Origin: UBA1402 sp964575345
Lineage (GTDB): Bacteria; Bacteroidota; Bacteroidia; Bacteroidales; UBA1402
DNA: 64,000 nucleotides
NCBI GenBank assembly: GCA_964575345.1
Contig: CAZNQD010000002.1
Coordinates: 1 to 64,000, forward strand
Reading direction: 5' to 3'
Shown here in pieces: positions 45,153 through 55,000 of the stretch. Position 1 is the first letter of the stretch. Each line of letters begins with the position of its first letter. The notes under the pieces were generated by a model. That model saw only the letters and a list, made by a program, of their open reading frames with translations. It ran no database searches and was not told the origin of the DNA. The position numbers and the translations under genes are program-made.

Positions 45153-45359
45153 ATGAAAAAGTTTTTTAAAAGGGTCGCCACCTATATCAAGGATGCATAC
45201 AATGAACTCATACACAAGGTCTCCTGGCCTACGCCGTCTGAGTTGAGCAATAGTGCGATTGTCGTATTAGCTGCTTCCCTGGTGATTGCGCTCATTGTGT
45301 TTATCATTGATTTAGGCTTGGAAAATCTCATGACCTTCATCTACGAGAAGGTGTTTTAA
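45153..45359 (+). CDS. secE: Preprotein translocase subunit SecE
   Basis: A 68-residue membrane protein with one transmembrane helix (about residues 34-54) that clamps SecY. The segment ELIHKVSWPTPSEL is the conserved amphipathic region. The start at 45153 (MKKFFKRV) is used because the longer frame would run into tRNA-Trp. It is 11 bases before nusG, the classic secE-nusG pair. Confidence 0.95.
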   Translation: MKKFFKRVATYIKDAYNELIHKVSWPTPSELSNSAIVVLAASLVIALIVFIIDLGLENLMTFIYEKVF

Positions 45360-45370
45360 GCTGAAGGAAA

Positions 45371-45913
45371 ATGTCTGAAACTTCAAAGAAATGGTACGTT
45401 TTACGTGCTATTAGTGGTAAAGAAAACAAAGTGAAGGAGTATATTGAAGCTTCCATCAATAATTCCTCCCTTGGTGAGTATGTGTCTCAGGTATTGATTC
45501 CAACAGAAAAGGTTTACCAGTCACGTGCCGGGAAAAAGGTGCTCAAAGAGCGTTCTTATTTGCCCGGTTATGTACTGGTCGAAGCCAATCTGGTAGGTGA
45601 AGTGGCACACGCCCTTCGAAACATTCCCAATGTGCTCGGTTTTTTGGGTGGAATGAACAACCCCCAGCCGCTCCGTGAGTCCGAAGTAAATCGCATCCTT
45701 GGTAAGGTTGACGAATTACAGGAAGCCGGAGACGACATTAGCATCAATTACTATGTCGGTGAGAGCGTAAAGGTGAATTTTGGGCCCTTTAGCGGTTTTA
45801 GCGCAACCATCGAAGAGGTGAACAACGAGAAGAAGAAACTTAAAGTCATGGTGAAAATTTTCGGCCGGAAAACTCCGCTCGAATTGGGTTTTATGCAAGT
45901 GGAAAAAGAATAA
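45371..45913 (+). CDS. nusG: Transcription termination/antitermination protein NusG
   Basis: A 180-residue RNA polymerase-binding factor: an N-terminal NGN domain starting KKWYVLRAISGKENKVKEYI, the signature SYLPGYVLVEA, and a C-terminal KOW domain (KVNFGPFSGFSATIEEVN). It links transcription with Rho or the ribosome. Located between secE and rplK in the standard order. Confidence 0.97.
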   Translation: MSETSKKWYVLRAISGKENKVKEYIEASINNSSLGEYVSQVLIPTEKVYQSRAGKKVLKERSYLPGYVLVEANLVGEVAHALRNIPNVLGFLGGMNNPQPLRESEVNRILGKVDELQEAGDDISINYYVGESVKVNFGPFSGFSATIEEVNNEKKKLKVMVKIFGRKTPLELGFMQVEKE

Positions 45914-45976
45914 AAGATGGTTACGCATCCTGAATCTTTTTTCAAAACAATCCTCAAATTTTAAAACAAAACAAAA

Positions 45977-46420
45977 ATGGCTAAAGAAATTGCCGGTCAA
46001 ATCAAATTGCAAATAAAAGGGGGCGCGGCAAATCCCTCTCCGCCTGTAGGACCTGCATTGGGTTCCAAAGGTGTGAACATTATGGAGTTTTGCAAGCAAT
46101 TCAATGCCAGGACACAGGACAAAGCCGGAAAGGTGTTGCCTGTTGTCATCACGTACTATTCCGACAAGTCTTTCGATTTTGTAGTTAAAACTCCTCCTGC
46201 AGCCGTACAGCTGCTGGAAGCTTCCAAAACCAAATCGGGTTCGGCTGAGCCAAATCGCAAGAAAGTAGCTGAAGTTACCCTGGATCAGGTTAAAGCAATT
46301 GCGGAAGACAAAATGAGCGACTTAAACTGCTTTACGCTGGAGTCGGCCATGAAAATGGTTGCAGGTACAGCCAGAAGCATGGGTATCAAAATTAAGGGTG
46401 AATTACCCACGAACAATTAA
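45977..46420 (+). CDS. rplK: 50S ribosomal protein L11
   Basis: A 147-residue large-subunit protein of the GTPase-associated centre that binds 23S rRNA and L10. The motif GGAANPSPPVGPALGSKGVN near the N-terminus and the C-terminal RNA-binding domain are normal. The 63-base gap after nusG shows only a weak A/T-rich hairpin. Confidence 0.97.
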   Translation: MAKEIAGQIKLQIKGGAANPSPPVGPALGSKGVNIMEFCKQFNARTQDKAGKVLPVVITYYSDKSFDFVVKTPPAAVQLLEASKTKSGSAEPNRKKVAEVTLDQVKAIAEDKMSDLNCFTLESAMKMVAGTARSMGIKIKGELPTNN

Positions 46421-46432
46421 ACTTCGACGAAA

Positions 46433-47128
46433 ATGGCAAAATTGACAAAAAATCAAAAACTGGCTTTGGAGAAGATTGAAGTGGGTAAAACGTATTCATT
46501 GAGAGAAGCTTCAGGACTTGTAAAGGAAATCTCCTTTACCAAGTTTGACGCTTCGGTCGATGTAGATGTTCGCCTTGGAGTTGATCCCCGTAAAGCCAAT
46601 CAAATGGTACGCGGCGTAGTGTCGCTGCCTCACGGAACCGGAAAACAAGTACGGGTATTGGTGTTGTGTACTCCTGACAAAGAAGCCGAGGCTAAAGAAG
46701 CCGGAGCTGATCATGTAGGTCTTGACGATTATATCGAAAAGATAAAAGCTGGTTGGACAGATGTGGATGTAATTATCACCATGCCTTCAACCATGGGTAA
46801 AATTGGCGCTCTAGGCCGGGTTTTGGGTCCCAGGGGCTTAATGCCCAACCCCAAGAGTGGTACTGTTACCATGGAAATCGGCAAGGCAGTCAGAGAAGTT
46901 AAACAAGGAAAGATTGATTTCAAGGTAGACAAGAACGGTATCGTTCACACTTCTATCGGAAAAATCAGCTTTAGCCCGGATCAAATCCGCGAGAATGCAA
47001 AAGAATTTATTCTCACTTTGATCAAGTTGAAACCGACTGCTGCCAAAGGCACTTATATGAAGAGTATTTATCTTTCAAGCACAATGAGCAAGGGCATCAA
47101 AGTGGATCCTAAGAGCATTGAAGATTAA
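46433..47128 (+). CDS. rplA: 50S ribosomal protein L1
   Basis: A 231-residue protein of the L1 stalk; in many bacteria it also represses its own operon by binding mRNA. Signature GRVLGPRGLMPNPKSGTVT (about residues 123-141) is present, with VRGVVSLPHGTGK earlier. Twelve bases after rplK and 14 before rplJ. No obvious L1-type leader target was identified. Confidence 0.97.
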   Translation: MAKLTKNQKLALEKIEVGKTYSLREASGLVKEISFTKFDASVDVDVRLGVDPRKANQMVRGVVSLPHGTGKQVRVLVLCTPDKEAEAKEAGADHVGLDDYIEKIKAGWTDVDVIITMPSTMGKIGALGRVLGPRGLMPNPKSGTVTMEIGKAVREVKQGKIDFKVDKNGIVHTSIGKISFSPDQIRENAKEFILTLIKLKPTAAKGTYMKSIYLSSTMSKGIKVDPKSIED

Positions 47129-47142
47129 AAAACGAAACAATT

Positions 47143-47664
47143 ATGAAAAAGGAAGATAAATATATTGCTGTTGAGCAAATCACCCAATTGGTAAACGAAT
47201 ACGAACATTTTTATGTTACCGACATCGCTGCCTTGAATTCCGAAGAAACCTCTTCGCTCAGAAGAGCCTGTTACAAGGAAGGTGTTAAGCTCTATGTAGT
47301 TAAAAACACACTGCTTAAAAAAGCACTGCAAAGTTTCGAAACCGACTATTCTCCTTTATTCGTTACCTTAAAAGGCAACACCGCTCTGATGTTTTGCAAC
47401 ACCGGAAATGTGGCTGCCAAACTGATTAAGGATTTCAGAAAGGATAAAAGTGTTCCGGCTTTGAAAGCTGCATGCGTAGAAGAGTGTTTCTATATCGGTC
47501 CCGAACATTTGGAAACCCTGATTCATGTCAAGAGCAAAAATGAACTGATTGCAGATCTTATTGCCTTGTTGCAGTCACCGGCTAAGAATGTGGTTTCTGC
47601 CCTCCAAAGCGGAGGCACTATACTTCACGGTGTTTTGAAAACACTGGGAGAACGCGAAAATTAG
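47143..47664 (+). CDS. rplJ: 50S ribosomal protein L10
   Basis: A 173-residue protein forming the base of the L7/L12 stalk. The N-terminal RNA-binding part includes LRRACYKEGVKLYVVKNTLLKKAL, and the C-terminal helix that binds L12 dimers ends with ALQSGGTILHGVLKTLGE. Only 14 bases separate it from rplA, so any autoregulatory leader must lie within rplA. Confidence 0.96.
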   Translation: MKKEDKYIAVEQITQLVNEYEHFYVTDIAALNSEETSSLRRACYKEGVKLYVVKNTLLKKALQSFETDYSPLFVTLKGNTALMFCNTGNVAAKLIKDFRKDKSVPALKAACVEECFYIGPEHLETLIHVKSKNELIADLIALLQSPAKNVVSALQSGGTILHGVLKTLGEREN

Positions 47665-47735
47665 GACTTCTACATAGAGAAGCCTCAAAAACAAACGAAT
47701 AAACAATTTTAAATAACACTTAATACATTACTAAA

Positions 47736-48113
47736 ATGGCAGATTTGAAAGCTTTTGCTGAACAATTGGTAAATTTAACCGTCAAAGAAGTCAACGAACT
47801 TGCTGAGATCCTCAAGAATGAATATGGTATCGAACCCGCTGCTGCTGCTGTTGCCGTAGCTGCCGGTCCTGCCGCTGCTGCCGGTCCTGCTGCAGAAGAA
47901 AAAACTTCTTTTAATGTAGTTCTGAAATCAGCCGGAGCAGCTAAATTGGCTGTTGTAAAGGCAGTAAAAGAATCTTGTGGTCTTGGTCTGAAAGAAGCCA
48001 AAGACTTGGTAGATGCCGCTCCTTCCGTTTTGAAAGAAGGCATTGCCAAAGACGAGGCAGATGCGCTGAAGAAAACGCTTGAAGAAGCAGGTGCCGAGAT
48101 TGAACTTAAATAA
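47736..48113 (+). CDS. rplL: 50S ribosomal protein L7/L12
   Basis: A 125-residue acidic stalk protein that recruits translational GTPases. It has an N-terminal dimerisation helix, an Ala/Gly/Pro hinge built of a doubled AAGPAA unit (about residues 44-56) and the conserved C-terminal domain with KLAVVKAVKE and GLGLKEAKDLVD. A strong hairpin follows before rpoB. Confidence 0.97.
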   Translation: MADLKAFAEQLVNLTVKEVNELAEILKNEYGIEPAAAAVAVAAGPAAAAGPAAEEKTSFNVVLKSAGAAKLAVVKAVKESCGLGLKEAKDLVDAAPSVLKEGIAKDEADALKKTLEEAGAEIELK

Positions 48114-48141
48114 AAGTACTCACCTGATCAACAGGTCCCCC

Positions 48142-48180
48142 GGTTTAGAATCTCCGTGATTGGAGGTTCTAAACCTTTTG
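48142..48180 (+). terminator. Strong hairpin between rplL and rpoB (partial terminator/attenuator)
   Basis: A 14-bp stem, GGTTTAGAATCTCC (48142-48155) with GGAGGTTCTAAACC (48162-48175), one T-G pair, six-base loop, followed by TTTTGTGT. A smaller stem, ACCTG/CAGGT (48122-48136), precedes it. Location is right for the attenuator that lowers rpoBC expression relative to ribosomal proteins. Confidence 0.7.
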
Positions 48181-48219
48181 TGTCTATATTCTTTTTAAGT
48201 TCATATAATCCCTCGATAA

Positions 48220-51200
48220 ATGTCCTCAACTACTGACAATCAAAGAATAAATTTTGCATCTATAAAGAGCCCGATCGATTATCCGGATTTCTTGGAAGTG
48301 CAATTGAAGTCATTTCAGGACTTCCTGCAATTAGATACCCCACCCGAAAAAAGAAAAAACGAAGGATTGTACAAGGTGTTTTCCGAAAGTTTTCCCATTA
48401 CGGATACACGGAACAATTTTGTCCTCGAATTTATTGATTACTACGTTGATCCTCCCCGTTATAGCATCGATGAGTGTATTGAGAGGGGATTGACCTACAG
48501 CGTTCCCCTGAAGGCAAAACTCAAACTCTATTGTACTGATCCGGATCACGAAGATTTTGAAACTAAATTTCAGGATGTATACCTGGGTGCGTTCCCTTAT
48601 ATGACCCCCAAAGGTACTTTTGTGATCAACGGTGCCGAGCGTGTCATCGTATCACAATTGCATCGTTCACCCGGAGTATTTTTTGGTCAAAGTGTGCATG
48701 CCAACGGGACAAAACTTTATTCCGCCCGCATTATTCCCTTCAAAGGCTCGTGGATAGAATTCGCCACGGACATCAACAATGTGATGTATGCCTATATCGA
48801 CCGTAAAAAGAAATTACCCGTAACTACTTTATTGCGTGCCATAGGTTTTGAAACAGACAAAGACATTCTGGAAATTTTCAACCTGGCCGAAGAAATTAAA
48901 GTAACCAAAACCGGTTTAAAAAAATTCATCGGCCGTAAACTGGCTGCCCGTGTTTTGAAAAGCTGGGTTGAAGACTTTGTGGATGAAGACACCGGCGAAG
49001 TGGTTTCCATAGAAAGGAACGAAGTGGTGATTGACCGCGAAACCATTCTTGAAAGCAGTCATATTGACGACATACTCGAATCGGGAACCCCTACTATTCT
49101 CTTGCACAAAGAGGATACCGGCATGTCCGATTACAGTATTATATATAATACACTGCAAAAGGATCCAAGTAATTCAGAGAAAGAAGCCGTGCTGTATATT
49201 TATCGTCAGTTGCGTAATGCAGAACCGGCTGATGATTCCAGCGCCCGCGAAGTAATCCAGAATTTGTTCTTTTCCGAAAAACGTTACGACCTCGGAGAAG
49301 TAGGCCGTTACCGGATTAACAAGAAACTCCAGTTAAATACGGATATAGATACCAAGGTTCTGACCAAGGATGATATCATTCATATCATCCGCTATTTGAT
49401 TGAACTGGTCAATTCCAATGCCATAGTGGACGACATTGACCACTTAAGCAACAGACGTGTACGCACCGTCGGCGAACAATTAAACAATCAGTTTGGCGTA
49501 GGACTTGCCCGTATGGCCAGAACTATTCGCGACAGAATGAATGTGCGTGACAACGAAGTGTTTGCACCGGTTGACCTGATCAACGCCAAAACGGTTTCTT
49601 CAGTCATCAATTCCTTCTTTGGAACGAATGCCTTGTCGCAGTTTATGGATCAAACCAACCCCCTGGCCGAAATGACCCACAAACGCCGCTTATCGGCTTT
49701 AGGCCCCGGCGGTTTGTCGCGTGAGCGTGCCGGTTTTGAGGTTCGTGACGTGCATTACACTCATTACGGGCGTCTTTGCCCAATCGAAACACCCGAAGGC
49801 CCCAACATCGGTTTAATTTCGTCTTTGTGTGTGTTCGCAAAAATCAATAAACTTGGTTTTATCGAAACTCCCTACCGTAAAGTCAATAACGGTAGAGTCG
49901 AAAAAGAGGTGGTTTTCTTAACCGCAGAAGAAGAAGAAAATCTGGTAGTGGCTCAGGGCAATGCTCTGTTGAAAGAAGACGGTTCTTTTGTTCGCAACCG
50001 TATTAAATCCCGTCTCGAAGCCGACTTCCCGGTGGTTGAACCCGACAAGGTTGACCTGATGGACGTTTCTCCTTCTCAGATTGCCTCTATTGCCGCCTCT
50101 TTGATTCCCTTCCTGGAACACGACGACGCCAACCGCGCCCTGATGGGTTCGAACATGATGCGTCAGGCCGTACCCCTGATCCGTTGCGAAGCGCCGATAG
50201 TTGGTACCGGCCTGGAAGAAACTCTGATAAAAGATTCCCGTACTCAATTGATGGCCGAAGGCGATGGAGTAGTCGAATTTGCTGATGCCACAAGTATCCA
50301 CATCCGCTACGATCGTACCGAAGAGGAAGAATTTGTCAGTTTTGACGACGCAGTTAAGATCTACAATATTCCCAAATTCCAAAAAACCAACCAAAGCACT
50401 ACCATCGACCTTAAACCCATTGTTCACAAAGGACAAAGGGTCTCTAAAGATCAGCTGCTGACCGAAGGTTTTGCTACTGAAAAAGGCGAACTGGCTCTTG
50501 GCCGTAACCTTAAAGTAGCTTTCATGCCCTGGAAAGGCTATAACTTCGAAGACGCCATCGTGCTGAACGAACGCCTGGTGCGCGAAGATATTTTTACTTC
50601 CGTGCATGTTGATGAGTACACTCTCGAAGTTCGCGAAACCAAGCGCGGAATGGAAGAACTGACTGCGGATATTCCCAACGTCAGCGAAGACGCCACCAAG
50701 GATCTGGACAAAAATGGTATCATTCGCATCGGTGCCCATGTCAAACCCGGTGATATTCTTATCGGTAAAATCACTCCCAAGGGCGAATCCGATCCTTCTC
50801 CCGAAGAAAAACTCTTAAGAGCTATTTTTGGAGATAAAGCCGGTGACGTCAAGGATGCTTCTCTGAAAGCAACTCCTTCTCTTAGTGGTGTAGTTATTGA
50901 CAAACGTCTCTTCTCCAAAGCCATTAAGAACCGCAAGAGCCGCCTGACCGACAAAGCCATCCTGCCTAAACTCGACGAAGAATTCGAAGCAGAAGTAGCT
51001 GCCATACGTGCCGTATTGCTCGAAAAACTCTGGGTTTTGGTCAGCGGTAAAACTTCTCAGGGAATCAAAGATAACCTGGATACTGAAATTGTACCCAAAG
51101 GCGTTAAATTCACTCAGAAGATTCTGAATGAAATCAACTATTCTTCCGTTCAGTTGAGTAAATGGACCTCCGACAATCACAAAAACGATATGATTCGCGA

Positions 51201-52023
51201 TCTGATTATTAATTACCTCAAGAAGGAAAAGGAATTGGATGCGAAACTAAAACGTAAAAAGTTCAATGTGACCATAGGAGATGAGTTACCCGCCGGCATC
51301 ATTCAGATGGCCAAGGTTTACATTGCCAAAAAACGCAAAATCAAGGTTGGTGACAAGATGGCCGGCCGTCACGGAAACAAAGGCATCGTTTCGCGCATTG
51401 TCCGCGAAGAAGATATGCCTTTTATGGAAGACGGAACCCCGGTAGACATAGTCTTGAATCCTCTTGGCGTGCCTTCGCGTATGAACCTGGGACAAATCTT
51501 TGAGACAGTATTGGGATGGTCCGGACAAAAGTTGGGCGTTAAATTTGCCACGCCTATTTTTGACGGCGCCAGTCTGGAAGATCTGGAACAATGGTCCGAC
51601 AAAGCCGGATTACCCCGTTACGGTAAATGTTACCTCTACGATGGCGGCACCGGTGATCGTTTTGACCAGCCGGCCACGGTAGGCGTAATATATATGCTTA
51701 AACTCGGCCATATGGTTGATGATAAGATGCATGCCCGTTCCATTGGTCCTTACTCTTTGATTACCCAGCAACCTCTGGGTGGTAAGGCTCAGTTTGGCGG
51801 CCAGCGTTTCGGAGAAATGGAAGTTTGGGCGCTCGAAGCTTTTGGAGCTTCGCACGTGCTGCAGGAAATCCTGACTATCAAGTCGGACGATGTGGCCGGC
51901 CGCAGTAAAGCTTTTGAAGCAATAGTCAAGGGAGAACCCATGCCGCAGGCCGGCATTCCCGAATCCCTGAACGTATTGTTGCACGAACTCAGAGGCCTGG
52001 GCTTAAGCATCGAATTAGATTAA
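48220..52023 (+). CDS. rpoB: DNA-directed RNA polymerase subunit beta
   Basis: A 1267-residue subunit forming the active-site cleft and rifampicin pocket. Visible landmarks are FGTNALSQFMDQTNPLAEMT followed by KRRLSALGPGGL (the rifampicin-resistance region, about residues 466-495), RLCPIETPEGPNIGL, and near the C-terminus KMAGRHGNKGIVS and QPLGGKAQFGGQRFGEMEVW. Standard residues are present at the classical resistance positions as far as can be judged. It is followed after 22 bases by rpoC. Confidence 0.98.
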   Translation: MSSTTDNQRINFASIKSPIDYPDFLEVQLKSFQDFLQLDTPPEKRKNEGLYKVFSESFPITDTRNNFVLEFIDYYVDPPRYSIDECIERGLTYSVPLKAKLKLYCTDPDHEDFETKFQDVYLGAFPYMTPKGTFVINGAERVIVSQLHRSPGVFFGQSVHANGTKLYSARIIPFKGSWIEFATDINNVMYAYIDRKKKLPVTTLLRAIGFETDKDILEIFNLAEEIKVTKTGLKKFIGRKLAARVLKSWVEDFVDEDTGEVVSIERNEVVIDRETILESSHIDDILESGTPTILLHKEDTGMSDYSIIYNTLQKDPSNSEKEAVLYIYRQLRNAEPADDSSAREVIQNLFFSEKRYDLGEVGRYRINKKLQLNTDIDTKVLTKDDIIHIIRYLIELVNSNAIVDDIDHLSNRRVRTVGEQLNNQFGVGLARMARTIRDRMNVRDNEVFAPVDLINAKTVSSVINSFFGTNALSQFMDQTNPLAEMTHKRRLSALGPGGLSRERAGFEVRDVHYTHYGRLCPIETPEGPNIGLISSLCVFAKINKLGFIETPYRKVNNGRVEKEVVFLTAEEEENLVVAQGNALLKEDGSFVRNRIKSRLEADFPVVEPDKVDLMDVSPSQIASIAASLIPFLEHDDANRALMGSNMMRQAVPLIRCEAPIVGTGLEETLIKDSRTQLMAEGDGVVEFADATSIHIRYDRTEEEEFVSFDDAVKIYNIPKFQKTNQSTTIDLKPIVHKGQRVSKDQLLTEGFATEKGELALGRNLKVAFMPWKGYNFEDAIVLNERLVREDIFTSVHVDEYTLEVRETKRGMEELTADIPNVSEDATKDLDKNGIIRIGAHVKPGDILIGKITPKGESDPSPEEKLLRAIFGDKAGDVKDASLKATPSLSGVVIDKRLFSKAIKNRKSRLTDKAILPKLDEEFEAEVAAIRAVLLEKLWVLVSGKTSQGIKDNLDTEIVPKGVKFTQKILNEINYSSVQLSKWTSDNHKNDMIRDLIINYLKKEKELDAKLKRKKFNVTIGDELPAGIIQMAKVYIAKKRKIKVGDKMAGRHGNKGIVSRIVREEDMPFMEDGTPVDIVLNPLGVPSRMNLGQIFETVLGWSGQKLGVKFATPIFDGASLEDLEQWSDKAGLPRYGKCYLYDGGTGDRFDQPATVGVIYMLKLGHMVDDKMHARSIGPYSLITQQPLGGKAQFGGQRFGEMEVWALEAFGASHVLQEILTIKSDDVAGRSKAFEAIVKGEPMPQAGIPESLNVLLHELRGLGLSIELD

Positions 52024-52045
52024 CAACCTCAATTACATACTGAAT

Positions 52046-55000
52046 ATGGCTCTCAAAAAAGATATAAAGACCAAAACAAACTTCTCGAAAATCTCCATAG
52101 GATTGGCTTCGCCCGAAGAAATTCTGGAATTGTCGAGTGGTGAAGTATTGAAGCCGGAAACCATTAATTACCGTACCTATAAACCCGAACGAGACGGTTT
52201 GTTTTGCGAAAGGATTTTTGGTCCGGTAAAAGACTACGAATGTCATTGCGGTAAATACAAGCGTATTCGTTATAAGGGTATAGTCTGCGACCGTTGCGGC
52301 GTGGAAGTTACCGAAAAGAAAGTACGTCGTGAACGTATGGGGCATATACAGCTGGTAGTCCCGGTTGCCCACATTTGGTATTTCCGTTCACTGCCCAACA
52401 AAATAGGCTATTTGCTGGGTTTACCCACCAAAAAGCTGGATTCGGTTATTTACTACGAACGCTATATAGTTATCCAGGCCGGAATACTCGAAGAAGAAGA
52501 TATCAAGGTTAATGACTTACTATCGGAAGAAGAATACCTGGCTCTTATGGATAAACTGCCCAGGGAAAATCAAATGCTCGAAGACAGCGATCCGCGGAAA
52601 TTCATTGCCAAAATGGGTGCCGATGCAGTTCACGACCTTTTGTCCAGGCTCGATCTGGATGCACTGTCGTTTGATTTGCGTCACCGCGCCAACACAGATA
52701 CCTCCATGCAGCGTAAGAACGATGCGCTCAAACGTCTGCAGGTGGTGGAGTCTTTCCGTGCAGCCAGGCACAAAAACAAGCCTGAGTGGATGATCATAAA
52801 GATTGTTCCGGTTATCCCTCCCGAATTGCGTCCCCTGGTTCCTCTGGACGGCGGCCGTTTTGCGACTTCCGACCTGAACGATCTCTATCGTCGTGTTATC
52901 ATACGCAATAATCGTCTGAAACGCCTCATAGAAATCAAAGCTCCGGAAGTGATATTAAGGAATGAAAAGCGCATGCTGCAGGAAGCTGTCGATTCTTTGT
53001 TTGACAACTCCCGCAAATCAAGCGCCGTAAAAACCGATTCCAACCGTCCGCTTAAATCCCTGTCCGATTCGCTCAAAGGCAAACAAGGTCGTTTCCGTCA
53101 GAATCTGTTGGGAAAACGTGTTGACTATTCAGCCCGTTCCGTTATTGTAGTCGGCCCTGAACTGAAAATGCACGAATGCGGATTGCCCAAGGATATGGCT
53201 GCAGAATTGTTCAAACCATTTATCATACGTAAGTTGATTGAACGCGGAATAGTAAAAACCGTAAAAGCAGCCAAAAAATTTGTAGACCGCAAGGATCCTG
53301 TAGTTTGGGATATTCTGGAACACGTCATGAAAGGCCATCCCGTGCTGCTCAACCGTGCCCCTACCTTGCACCGGCTCGGTATTCAGGCTTTCCAGCCCAA
53401 AATGATAGAAGGCAAGGCAATTCAGTTACATCCTCTTGCCTGTACGGCCTTCAATGCCGACTTTGACGGAGACCAGATGGCTGTACACCTTCCCCTGGGT
53501 AACGAAGCTATTGCCGAAGCTCAATTGTTGATGCTGGCTTCGCACAATATACTGAATCCGGCCAACGGAGCTCCCATTACCGTTCCTTCGCAGGACATGG
53601 TCTTGGGTTTGTATTACATTACCAAAGAGCGAACTGGAGTTCAGGGAGAAGGCTTGATATTTTATTCTCCCGAAGAAGCAAAGATTGCTTACAACGAGAA
53701 AAGAGTTTCTTTGCATGCCATTGTTAAAGTGCGTATCAAAGACGAACTGATACAGACCACCGTAGGCCGTATTATTGTAAACGAATATGTGCCCGAAGAA
53801 ATTGGTTTTGTAAACACCGTTCTTTCCAAAAAAGAACTGCGGAATGTAATTGGCAAAGTCATTGCTTCCTGCGGAGTGGCACGTACTGCTCAGTTCCTCG
53901 ATGATATCAAAGATTTGGGTTACTCCATGGCTTTCCAGGGAGGTTTGTCTTTCAACCTGGACGATGTGATCGTTCCGGAAGAAAAAGCCGATTTAATTCA
54001 GGAAGGTTATGAGGAAGTCGAATCCATCATGGAAGAATGGAGACAGGGCTTTATCACTCCCAATGAACGTTACAATAAGATTATTGATGTTTGGACCATT
54101 GTAAATAACAAACTTTCCAATATTCTTATCAAGCAGTTGGCCGAAGACGATCAGGGTTTCAATTCCGTACACATGATGATGGATTCCGGAGCCCGCGGAT
54201 CGAAAGAACAGATTCGTCAGTTGTCCGGTATGCGTGGTTTGATGAATAAACCTCAAAAATTTGGCGCCGAGGGAGGACAAATTATCGAAAACCCCATTTT
54301 GGCCAACTTTAAAGAAGGTTTGTCGGTGCTGGAGTATTTTATTTCCACGCACGGTGCTCGTAAGTCTTTGTCTGATACTGCATTAAAAACAGCTGACGCC
54401 GGTTATCTTACACGTCGTCTGGTCGATGTATCTCACGATGTTATTATCAACGAAGAAGATTGCGGAACCCTGAGAGGACTCACAGCCGTGGGCATCAAAG
54501 GGGTAGCCACGCTTTACGAACGTATCCTCGGACGTGTTTCTGTGCACGACGTTTTCAATCCTGATACCAACGAGCTTTTGGTTTCGGCCGGCCAGGAAAT
54601 TACAGAAAATATTGCACTGAAGATCCAGGAATCTCCCATCGACCGGGTGGAAATCCGTTCGGTATTAACCTGCGAATCCAAAAAAGGAGTCTGCGCCAAG
54701 TGTTACGGCCGTAACCTGGCCACCGGACGTATGGTCGAAAAAGGCGAAGCTGTGGGCGTTATAGCTGCACAATCCATTGGTGAACCGGGAACCCAGCTGA
54801 CACTGCGTACTTTCCACGCCGGTGGTGTTGCCAAGAGTGAGAATGTTGAAAACAAACTCATTGCACCTTACGATGCCTTGGTTGAGATTGATGAATTACG
54901 GGTAGTGCCTTCTTTTGAAAACAAAAGCGTCAGGATCGTAGTAGGCCGTTACGCCGAAATCCGCCTGATTGACCCTGTTACCAATATGGTTACCACACAT

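Noticed and set aside
45914..45976. Terminator or leader hairpin before rplK
   Set aside because: Only a four-base GATG/CATC stem in A/T-rich sequence; too weak to call.
49918..50739. Minus-strand frame opposite rpoB
   Set aside because: Antisense shadow of a highly conserved gene; no start context or domain.
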